Assembly: GCA_964372035.1 (NCBI GenBank)
Contig: CAYJPK010000018.1
Coordinates: 1-30,999 of the forward strand
Direction: 5' to 3'
Length of the DNA: 30,999 bases
Source of the DNA: CAYJPK01 sp964372035
GTDB taxonomy: Bacteria; Desulfobacterota; Desulfovibrionia; Desulfovibrionales; Desulfovibrionaceae
The stretch's first letter is position 1. Each line of letters begins with the position of its first letter. Positions 24,156 to 30,999 of this stretch are shown here, one piece after another. The notes under the pieces are model-generated. The model searched no databases, had not been told where the DNA came from, and saw only the letters and a program-made list of their open reading frames with translations. The translations under genes were made by a program, and so were the position numbers.

Positions 24156-27100
24156 TTATACGTTAATTGTTTTATATTGGTCAAGATAAACTAAAACACC
24201 CTTGCAATCTTTATCTGTTGCTAATTTAACTATTTCAATATAGTTTTTGAGTTGTGTTATATTAGTATTATATTCTTCACCCGTTTTATATTCAACGATC
24301 TCAAAGTATTCTATTTTTTCATTATTATAAACAGGGACAAGTAAGTCTAAACGATATGTTTGACCATCTTTTGAAATTATTGTTTGCTCAGTCTTGCCAT
24401 TTTTGAGCCACTTTTCAAATTCAGAGAGTTCAAAAAGCCATTTCAATTTTTGTTTAGCATCTTCAATCATCTCTGTATCTAAACTTAAACCAAAGTGTAT
24501 CATCGTTCTTTCGATTAATTCTTGAATATCAACATTAACTGAATAGTTTGTATGAAGATTTTCTAAGCAAGCATGAATGAAATTACCTCGCCTTTTACCT
24601 TTAAAAGCTAACTCATCAAGTTTTTGTGTAAAAACTTTTAGTTTTGGTAACCATGTCATAGGTTCAAAATCTTCATCAAGTTCACAGCTTTTTGCTGAAA
24701 ATTCATGGAATTCTTCAACTTGAACTTGAATTTTTTCTGTTTTACGAGTTCCAATTTTTATAATATTTTCATTAAAATCAAACTCTGACTTTAAAAGTTC
24801 AGTGATTGCTACATCAAGCTTGAGCTTGTGCAAGCTCTCTTCAGTTTTGCTTAAAAAGGCATAAAGTTCATTTTTTGGACGTGTCCATGCAACATAAAAA
24901 GCATTTACTTTTTCTAAAGAGCTAGAAATTACATGAGTTTTTTTAGGTTCAACAAGTTTTCCTTTTGGCGCAATAATTTTAAATTTTTCAACCATACCAA
25001 TTGTTTTTTCGGTAATTGCTTGTGAGCTATTATCATGAAATGGAATAATAACTACTGGGAATTGCAAGCCTTTTGCCTTGTGTATGCTCATTATTTTAAT
25101 GGCATTAACCTCTTCTGGCATTGGAGCTTTTTCAGTGTGTCCACTTTGCTCAAAATGTTGTAAAAATGAATTTAAGTTACTATAACCACTTTTGCCATAA
25201 TTATATATAACTTCTAAAAAATGCTGTAAAAATGCATGTTTATCAAGAGCTATTTCATAAGCTTTTAAATATTGCAATAGTTCTTGCATCAAGTCATAAG
25301 CACTCATCAAGCTTGCTTTTTCTAAAAAAGGTTCAAAAAGTTTTTTCCATAGTTTTGGGAAACTATTTTTAAACTGAATATGTAAAGGAATAGAAAAATC
25401 ACGTGAACAAAGATAATTTTCAATATCAATACGATTTAAATTGTAAGTTGACTGCAAAATATGAGCTGTTAACTCACCGTTTAAAACAATACACAATGAT
25501 AAATCATCAAAGGGAGAATTCAAAAACTTAAGCCAAGCTAATAATTCATTAATGATTGATTGCTCCATCAAAAGCAAGCTATTTTCAGTCATTACAGGAA
25601 AATTATTGTTTAACAAGTTTTGAGCCATTAAAGCACCTTGAGTATTTGTCCTTGTTAAAATAGCAATATCTTCATACTTATAACTTTTTACAAGCTCATT
25701 TAATAATTCAATAGTTTTATCTTGAACTATAACAGAGTATTCTTCATTATTTACAGCTTCAATTATTTCGGCTTGAAAATATCCTTCTTGGGCATTTTCT
25801 CTTGTTTTTTGTGAGGCATTAGTAAAATTTTTCATAATACTTTGCGCAAGTTCGCTAGTATAGTCATAGTTGCTTTTTGATAATAGGTTGCTTGCAAGTG
25901 AAACAGCAACATCATTTTCAGCAAGCTTAGAAAATATCCTATTATTTGTATTAACAACACTTAAATCAGAACGCCAGTTTGTATTAAGTTCATCAGTTTG
26001 TGGATTAGGCTCTATAGCAGTGAGTTCTTTATCATCAAGAATTTCATCAAAAAGCAAGGCATCACCGCCACGCCAACCATAAATTGCTTGTTTAATATCA
26101 CCAACCCAAGTATAATTCCCGCCCTGTGAAATAGCCTCAATAACTAGTGGGCGAATTGCTCCCCATTGAGCTCGGCTAGTATCTTGAAATTCATCTATTA
26201 AAATATGGCTTAAATTTGTTCCCATACGACATAATGCTGCTGAAACACCAAAATTTTGGCTTAATACTTCTTTTGCAAATAATTCAATATAACTAGCTGG
26301 AATGATTTCGTGTTTGTGAAAATAAACTTTAATATTCTCCCTTAGTGTGAACACTAAGTTAAGATAAGGTAGGGTACGCAAATATGATTTTAACGCGTCG
26401 TTATCTTGATTAAGCTTATCCATGGCTTCTTGAAGTTTAATATACAAATAAGATAGTTGAGGACTAGCCATGCCTTGACTTTTCTTTAGCAAACAATCAT
26501 TAATATCATCTTTTTGTAGCATTTTTGAGTCTACAACATTATTAATATCCATGCTTAAGCATTTTTGCAAAGCCTTTATTAAGTTAGCATTAGCAGCTAA
26601 TTTTTCATGCTCAATACTTTCGAGTAATTCCTGAGCTAATTTTTTTGCATTGTTAAATAATGAAAGCAAATAGTCTTCAATTTCTTCTTTTTTTGCAAAA
26701 CTATTTTCATCATCTTCTTCTTTTAATAAAACTGAAAGTTCAAGCACACTTGAGCGAATTTTATTATTACTTGTAAAACCTCTTTCGCCATTATAAATTA
26801 TTTCTTTGCATAAGATGTCTAGAGAACGAGATAAAGTTTCATCATCTTTTAATTTAAGGATAAAATCATCATAGACCTTACCAAGGGATTCTTCATTCTC
26901 AAAAGAAGTTTCAAAGTTTGGAGGCAATTTTAATTCTAAGGCTGATAAGCGCACTATTAAGTGCAGTAGACTATCAATCGTTCTTACATTTAACTTATTG
27001 TAATTTCTAAGAATATTTTCAAGCCAACTGTTAGCAAAATTTGCAGTAAAATTTTCTATTTCTACTTTTTCGAGTGCAATTTCTTTTAAGCGTAAAATTA

Positions 27101-27305
27101 TGCGTTCTTTCATTTCTGCCGCAGCTCTATTGGTAAAGCTAATGGCTAAAATTTCAGACCATAATTGAGTTTTTGATACCCTTTGGCAAGAGAATTTTTG
27201 GTACTCTGTTTGGCTTGAGCCAGACAAAAGGCGCAAAAAATGTTCTGTTAAAGTGTAGGTTTTACCTGAACCAGCAGAAGCTTTAATGCGCCTTAAACTT
27301 TTCAT
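24156..27305 (-). CDS. addA: AddA-like helicase-nuclease
   Basis: A 1049-aa UvrD/RecB-superfamily protein that should unwind and resect DNA ends to load RecA. Motif I is ASAGSGKTYTL (K15), motif II LIDEFQDTS, motif III VGDIKQAIYGWRGG, motif IV NTNWRSD, motif V SIHKAKGLQFPVVII and motif VI VAWTRPKNELYAF: a complete ATPase. The C-terminal nuclease carries YRLDLLV and EIVEYKTG (D and ExK residues), so both AddA and AddB keep nuclease sites as in AddAB rather than RecBCD. It is somewhat short for AddA (about 1230 aa). It starts 8 bp after pfkA and precedes addB, so the order is addA-addB. Confidence 0.92.
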   Translation of the reverse strand: MKSLRRIKASAGSGKTYTLTEHFLRLLSGSSQTEYQKFSCQRVSKTQLWSEILAISFTNRAAAEMKERIILRLKEIALEKVEIENFTANFANSWLENILRNYNKLNVRTIDSLLHLIVRLSALELKLPPNFETSFENEESLGKVYDDFILKLKDDETLSRSLDILCKEIIYNGERGFTSNNKIRSSVLELSVLLKEEDDENSFAKKEEIEDYLLSLFNNAKKLAQELLESIEHEKLAANANLIKALQKCLSMDINNVVDSKMLQKDDINDCLLKKSQGMASPQLSYLYIKLQEAMDKLNQDNDALKSYLRTLPYLNLVFTLRENIKVYFHKHEIIPASYIELFAKEVLSQNFGVSAALCRMGTNLSHILIDEFQDTSRAQWGAIRPLVIEAISQGGNYTWVGDIKQAIYGWRGGDALLFDEILDDKELTAIEPNPQTDELNTNWRSDLSVVNTNNRIFSKLAENDVAVSLASNLLSKSNYDYTSELAQSIMKNFTNASQKTRENAQEGYFQAEIIEAVNNEEYSVIVQDKTIELLNELVKSYKYEDIAILTRTNTQGALMAQNLLNNNFPVMTENSLLLMEQSIINELLAWLKFLNSPFDDLSLCIVLNGELTAHILQSTYNLNRIDIENYLCSRDFSIPLHIQFKNSFPKLWKKLFEPFLEKASLMSAYDLMQELLQYLKAYEIALDKHAFLQHFLEVIYNYGKSGYSNLNSFLQHFEQSGHTEKAPMPEEVNAIKIMSIHKAKGLQFPVVIIPFHDNSSQAITEKTIGMVEKFKIIAPKGKLVEPKKTHVISSSLEKVNAFYVAWTRPKNELYAFLSKTEESLHKLKLDVAITELLKSEFDFNENIIKIGTRKTEKIQVQVEEFHEFSAKSCELDEDFEPMTWLPKLKVFTQKLDELAFKGKRRGNFIHACLENLHTNYSVNVDIQELIERTMIHFGLSLDTEMIEDAKQKLKWLFELSEFEKWLKNGKTEQTIISKDGQTYRLDLLVPVYNNEKIEYFEIVEYKTGEEYNTNITQLKNYIEIVKLATDKDCKGVLVYLDQYKTINV

Positions 27306-27313
27306 ATATTTCT

Positions 27314-28642
27314 CTATTTATTTTCTAGGTGAGGATACATACCCGCTAGCTCATTTTGACCTGTTGATTCAAGGACAGCTCTCCAAAATTGTGAGCGAGT
27401 ATCTAAACGACGGCGCATACGTGTAACCATTTCAAGCGGTAAATGCACATAATTATCCATCACTTTTGCAACAACCATATTGGTTTTACCAGCCATTGCC
27501 GCATGAACAGCATGTTGACCTAGAAAACCACAATATACGCTATCATAAGCATTTGCAGGTACAGAGCGAATAATATAGCTTGGATCAATAACTTTAATGC
27601 TTACAGGCATTTCTTTTGCTTGGAAATGAGCTGTGATTTTTGAGCGAAGGAGTGAAACAATATCGCCAAGCACTTTATTTCCAGAAATATCTCGATCATT
27701 TGTTGCTTCAAGCAAATGCTGACCAGCACCTTCTGCCGCAACAATTACAGCATGCTTACGTTTTAAAACACGCTGCTCAAGAGCATTTAAAAGCCCGCCT
27801 TCACCATCAAGCTTAAAAGGTGCTTCAGGAATTAAAACAAAGTTAACATCACGCATCGCAAGACAAGCTTGAGCTGCAATAAATCCAGATTCTCTCCCCA
27901 TTAATTTAACTATACTAATACCGTTATACATACCTTCAGCCTCAACATGAGCGCAGTTGATAACTTCAGAAGCCTTATCAACTGCTGTTTCAAAGCCAAA
28001 AGATTTTGGTATAAAGTTAATATCATTATCAATGGTTTTAGGAATGCCAATAATACCTATTTTAAGTCTACGTTTTTCAATTTCTTCTTGAATACCAAGG
28101 GCTGCACGCATAGAACCGTCGCCACCAATGACAAACAATACGCTAACATTCATACGCTCAAGGGCATCAACTATTTCAACAGGTGATTGTGGTCCACGTG
28201 ATGAACCTAAAATAGAACCACCAAAGCCAGAAATTCTATGAATTTTACTAGGTACAAGCTCAATCACGTCATGCTTATATTTCGGAATAAATCCCTCAAG
28301 ACCATAACGAATACCAAGTACAGCTGCAACGCCATAAAGATGATGTGCTTCCATAACAATTGAACGAATAACATCATTAAGACCTGGGCAAAGTCCACCA
28401 CAAGTCACAATTGCACATTTCACCTTGCTTGGGTCAAAATAAAGCTTTTCTCTTGGTCCTGCTTCTTCAAAATACATTGTTTGTGATGAAGTTAATTCTT
28501 CTGAGTAAGAAGGGTCAATGCAAAGGGGAATGCTTTCTTCGCTTTCAGTGTAATATCCGAGTCCAAGCGAAGTTTGAACCTTAGCTTCTCCCAGGTTGTC
28601 AATTTTTATAACATTAGCATTTTCATTATTGGAACAATTCAT
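27314..28642 (-). CDS. 6-phosphofructokinase (group X / TP0108-like)
   Basis: A 442-aa glycolytic enzyme phosphorylating fructose-6-phosphate. The donor site is GGDGS (173-177) and the catalytic site PKTIDND has K202 with D205 and D207; MGRESGFIAA is the substrate motif. Glycine at the 176 position usually goes with ATP rather than pyrophosphate, while the Lys in PKTIDND occurs in both PPi enzymes and the ATP-using plant/spirochaete TP0108 group; the length and about 90-residue N-terminal extension suit that group. I therefore infer ATP, with PPi the alternative. AAGGA precedes the ATG. It lies 5 bp after the rRNA methyltransferase gene and 8 bp before addA. Confidence 0.9.
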   Translation of the reverse strand: MNCSNNENANVIKIDNLGEAKVQTSLGLGYYTESEESIPLCIDPSYSEELTSSQTMYFEEAGPREKLYFDPSKVKCAIVTCGGLCPGLNDVIRSIVMEAHHLYGVAAVLGIRYGLEGFIPKYKHDVIELVPSKIHRISGFGGSILGSSRGPQSPVEIVDALERMNVSVLFVIGGDGSMRAALGIQEEIEKRRLKIGIIGIPKTIDNDINFIPKSFGFETAVDKASEVINCAHVEAEGMYNGISIVKLMGRESGFIAAQACLAMRDVNFVLIPEAPFKLDGEGGLLNALEQRVLKRKHAVIVAAEGAGQHLLEATNDRDISGNKVLGDIVSLLRSKITAHFQAKEMPVSIKVIDPSYIIRSVPANAYDSVYCGFLGQHAVHAAMAGKTNMVVAKVMDNYVHLPLEMVTRMRRRLDTRSQFWRAVLESTGQNELAGMYPHLENK

Positions 28643-28647
28643 AGCAT

Positions 28648-29451
28648 TTAATCCTTGTTATACATTTGATAACGCAAAAAATTTGAAATTAAAATTCCAC
28701 CAGCCTGAGCCACGTTTAAAGAGTCAAAATCTCTAAGCATTGGAATAGAGATAGTGTAATGACACATTTTTTGTATTTGTGGGCGTAAACCTTTTTCTTC
28801 ACTACCTAAAACTAAAATTGCAGGTGCTGCAAGCTCGCCAGTAAAGCTTGAAATATGGTTATTATCTGATAATTTTTCAGCTTGCGCACCATATATTATA
28901 TAGCCTTGCTCATCAGCTTCTTTAAGTGCAGTTGCTAAATTTGTAACTTTTGAAATTGCAAGCTCCTCTAGAGCACCAGCTGCAACACGCCTTGCACCAG
29001 AGCCAAGATAAACACCATTATGACGAGGAATAACCATTCCAGCACCACCAAGTGCATAAAGAGTTCTCGCTAAGGCTCCAGCGTTTCCTGCATCTTGCAC
29101 TTGATCAAGCGCTAGAATAAGTGGAAGTGGAGCGTCTTTAGCCGTTTGTAATAATTTATCAAATTCAACAAAACCGTGTTCATATAGTCTTGCAATTACA
29201 CCTTGATGGTTAGGTAAATCATCATGCATGAACATTTTATCAAGTACTTTAGCATCTAATAGGCTAAAGCGGATATTGTGTTCACGGCATAAATCAAGGA
29301 TTTGACCCGTATCATTACGGCTACCTTTACGAACGAAAATGGTATCAATAATGCTTGGTTCACGCTTAAGCAAGTCTAAAACAGGTTTAAATCCAGATAG
29401 TAATGGAGTTTCTTGCTTTTGTTTTTTTTCTCTAGTATTTTGTTTGTGCAT
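28648..29451 (-). CDS. TrmH/SpoU-family RNA 2'-O-methyltransferase, RlmB-like
   Basis: A 267-aa SPOUT enzyme that methylates ribose 2'-OH using SAM. An N-terminal SpoU substrate-binding domain (LLSGFKPVLDLLKREPSIID) is followed by the trefoil-knot motifs: QDAGNAGALARTLYALG (motif 1), ILVLGSEEKGLRPQIQ (motif 2) and IPMLRDFDSLNVAQAGGIL (motif 3). The two-domain layout points to RlmB (23S G2251), though motif 1 has DAGNAGA where DPxNxGA is usual. The N-terminus is Lys/Gln-rich and the ATG at 29451 lacks a clear Shine-Dalgarno. It heads the five-gene run to 20114 and is divergent from the mltD-like gene with only 48 bp between. Confidence 0.88.
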   Translation of the reverse strand: MHKQNTREKKQKQETPLLSGFKPVLDLLKREPSIIDTIFVRKGSRNDTGQILDLCREHNIRFSLLDAKVLDKMFMHDDLPNHQGVIARLYEHGFVEFDKLLQTAKDAPLPLILALDQVQDAGNAGALARTLYALGGAGMVIPRHNGVYLGSGARRVAAGALEELAISKVTNLATALKEADEQGYIIYGAQAEKLSDNNHISSFTGELAAPAILVLGSEEKGLRPQIQKMCHYTISIPMLRDFDSLNVAQAGGILISNFLRYQMYNKD

Positions 29452-29499
29452 AATTTAGATTTATGTTATATGTTAAAAAAATAAAAATGAGGTTTAATC

Positions 29500-30939
29500 T
29501 TGTTTAACAATTATTATCATAAATTATTGACATCGTCTATGCTTAAAAACAGCATAATTTTAATATTGTTTATTTTTGGTTTAAGTGCTTGTTCCTCTAA
29601 GCAAATTGATATTTCTGGAGGTGACAATGTTACTGATACTGGTAGGTATTTGCCACCAGATGACGGTGTTCCTCTTAAAGACAATGAACTTGAAGCTTTT
29701 TTGTCAAAAGGTGATTTTGATAAAAATATTAGAAATTCTGATATGGGCGATATTTTATTGCATTTTAAATTTTATATTCATAAAGCAAGGAAGACAGTTG
29801 AAAAAAATGCTGAACGTGGACAGTTTTATTTACCCTTTATTCGTGAAGAGTTACGTAAGCGTAACATGCCGCAAGAACTCGCTTATTTACCATTTCTTGA
29901 AAGTGGATACAATCCTTTAGCTCGCTCGCCAACTGGAGCTCTTGGGCTTTGGCAATTTGTGCGTGGAACAGGTACTGAATATGGTATGAAGCGTGATTGG
30001 TGGAGTGACGAGCGTCATGATCCTTATCAATCAACAGAGGCTGCACTTAACTATTTGAATATGTTATATAATATGTTTGATGATTGGCATTTTGCTATAA
30101 CCTCGTACAATGCAGGGCAAGGTAGAATTTCAAGAGCAAAAAAAGCTACTAATTCTGATACCTTGTTTGAACTTAGGCGTAAAAGCCATTCAGGGCTTGG
30201 CAAAGATCAATTGTCTGATGAAGCTTTACAGTATTTGCCTAGATTCTTGGCTATTTGTAAGATTATGCGTAATTTAGACGAGCTTGGATTTACTGTTCCT
30301 CAAGCTTCTTATATGAAAATGTCTACTGTTTCGGCTAAGCCAAGCACGGACTTGATGGCACTTTCAAAAAAAATGAATATGACTTGGGACGAGTTTTCTG
30401 GCTATAATCCTCATTTTTTGAGATATATTAGTCCACCAAATCGTAGCATGAATGTTTATGTTCCTGGTGCTTATGAAAATACAGCTAGCTTATTTTTAAA
30501 TAGCCCTGCAAGTCGTAAAGCAGAGCCTTCAAAATCAAGTGCTATTAAATATAAGGTCAAAAGAGGTGATACTTTAATCAAAATTTCAAGACGTTATGGA
30601 GTATCTGTATCAGCACTTAGAGCTATGAACCCAACTTCAGAGCCGCTAAAAATAGGGCAAACACTTTATGTTCCTAGGTCAGAATCTAAAGTGCCAAGTA
30701 AGAAATCAAGTTCAGCAAATGTTAAAAAATCAAGCTCTAGTAAGAAGCCTAGTACAGCTAAAACTAGTTCTAGTTCAAGCAAATCAAGCACAAGGGTTCA
30801 TACGGTAAAAGCTAAAGAAACAGTTTGGTCATTATCACGTACTTATGGCGTTAGCCCAACTGCAATATTAAAGCTGAATGGACTAAACTTAAACACTCGT
30901 TTGAAGTTAGGTCAAAAGATTAAAATACCTGCTAAATAG
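29500..30939 (+). CDS. mltD: MltD-like lytic transglycosylase lipoprotein with two LysM domains
   Basis: A 479-aa envelope murein hydrolase that cleaves glycan strands with 1,6-anhydro ends. It has a signal peptide with lipobox LSAC (C31), so it is probably outer-membrane anchored. The SLT domain (about 115-265) has catalytic E134 (FLESGYNP), the GALGLWQFV and SYNAGQGRI signatures. Two LysM peptidoglycan-binding domains lie at about 348-393 and 433-478, joined by a Ser/Lys-rich linker. The TTG at 29500 is used because GAGG lies 7 nt upstream; an in-frame ATG at 29539 (signal starting MLKNSIILIL) lacks a Shine-Dalgarno but remains possible. The TAG stop is the first three bases of the 63-bp repeat at 30937. 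Confidence 0.9.
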   Translation: MFNNYYHKLLTSSMLKNSIILILFIFGLSACSSKQIDISGGDNVTDTGRYLPPDDGVPLKDNELEAFLSKGDFDKNIRNSDMGDILLHFKFYIHKARKTVEKNAERGQFYLPFIREELRKRNMPQELAYLPFLESGYNPLARSPTGALGLWQFVRGTGTEYGMKRDWWSDERHDPYQSTEAALNYLNMLYNMFDDWHFAITSYNAGQGRISRAKKATNSDTLFELRRKSHSGLGKDQLSDEALQYLPRFLAICKIMRNLDELGFTVPQASYMKMSTVSAKPSTDLMALSKKMNMTWDEFSGYNPHFLRYISPPNRSMNVYVPGAYENTASLFLNSPASRKAEPSKSSAIKYKVKRGDTLIKISRRYGVSVSALRAMNPTSEPLKIGQTLYVPRSESKVPSKKSSSANVKKSSSSKKPSTAKTSSSSSKSSTRVHTVKAKETVWSLSRTYGVSPTAILKLNGLNLNTRLKLGQKIKIPAK

Positions 30940-30999
30940 TCGGCACTGAAAAAGTCATTTTTAATGCCTTTTTCTAAAGGCACGCCCACTCCAAACACC
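30937..30999 (-). repeat. 63-bp dispersed hairpin repeat, right copy (inverted)
   Basis: This is the inverted partner of 285-347. It begins with the TAG stop of the mltD-like gene and runs to the window edge, where it is likely cut off. Positions 30948-30974 fold into the conserved imperfect stem (GAAAAAGTCATT with AATGCCTTTTTC), an alternative stem TGCCTTT/AAAGGCA lies at 30965-30982, and the element could act as a transcript end for mltD. Confidence 0.65.

Noticed and set aside
24156..27305. RecB of a RecBCD complex
   Set aside because: The neighbouring subunit has the AddB nuclease with C-x2-C-x5-C Fe-S staple, both subunits keep nuclease motifs, and no recC or recD is adjacent.
27314..28642. 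Pyrophosphate-dependent phosphofructokinase
   Set aside because: The donor site has GGDG rather than GGDD; the Lys in PKTIDND also occurs in ATP-using group X enzymes, so ATP is the better call, though not proven.
29585..29920. 111-codon open frame on the plus strand
   Set aside because: It is an alternative frame within the mltD-like gene, covering its signal peptide and SLT start; no independent support.
1..30999. tRNA or rRNA genes
   Set aside because: No cloverleaf-like or rRNA-like G+C-rich stretch was recognised by eye in the intergenic regions.

Overview
The window is AT-rich (by eye roughly one third G+C) and reads as part of a chromosome of a low-GC Desulfovibrionales-type bacterium, either a Lawsonia-like relative or another host- or gut-associated lineage. 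The placement rests on protein resemblance recalled from memory, not on a search: a small 2x[4Fe-4S] ferredoxin very like Desulfovibrio ferredoxins, a periplasmic iron-sulfur protein resembling DsrO of the sulfite-reduction complex DsrMKJOP, a CheV with a Desulfovibrio-like N-terminus, and a Re-citrate-synthase-like enzyme. Several other genes also carry Fe-S clusters, which suits an anaerobe. Nearly all of the sequence is housekeeping or accessory metabolism; I see no phage, IS element, CRISPR array, rRNA or tRNA.

Layout. 1-495 is non-coding and full of repeats and hairpins. 496-4120 is a small regulatory island: an aldo/keto reductase and a MerR regulator on the minus strand, divergent from a MATE exporter whose promoter has the 19-bp spacer and central dyad typical of MerR control. 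4233-6355 (+) holds an HI0933-family flavoprotein and glutamyl-Q tRNA(Asp) synthetase. 6425-11283 (-) holds, in transcription order, a NUDIX hydrolase, an RsmF-like rRNA methyltransferase, ilvA, a ferredoxin and a DUF362 ferredoxin-like protein. 11275-13410 (+) is rimI, tpiA, secG and an OmpH/Skp-like lipoprotein. 13556-15880 (+) holds gcvH and a Re-citrate/homocitrate synthase-like enzyme fused to a Cache-like sensor domain. 15992-17761 (-) is an adenine-deaminase homologue that has lost several metal-site residues. 18035-20015 (+) holds cheV and an orphan DsrO-like Tat-exported Fe-S protein. 20114-29451 (-) is a tight five-gene run: rlmB-like methyltransferase, pfkA, addA, addB and a nitronate-monooxygenase-like flavoenzyme. 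29500-30939 (+) is an MltD-like lytic transglycosylase lipoprotein with two LysM domains.

Convergent gene pairs are separated by clear bidirectional hairpin terminators (6368-6402, 15905-15939, 20051-20094). A 63-bp hairpin-forming repeat occurs near the left end (285-347) and, inverted, at the extreme right end (30937-30999), where it supplies the stop codon of the mltD-like gene.

No complete new multi-gene system is evident. The best leads are the synthase-Cache fusion, the adenine-deaminase homologue with a remodelled metal site, the stand-alone DsrO-like protein with a coordinated loss of one cluster's ligands, and the dispersed hairpin repeat.
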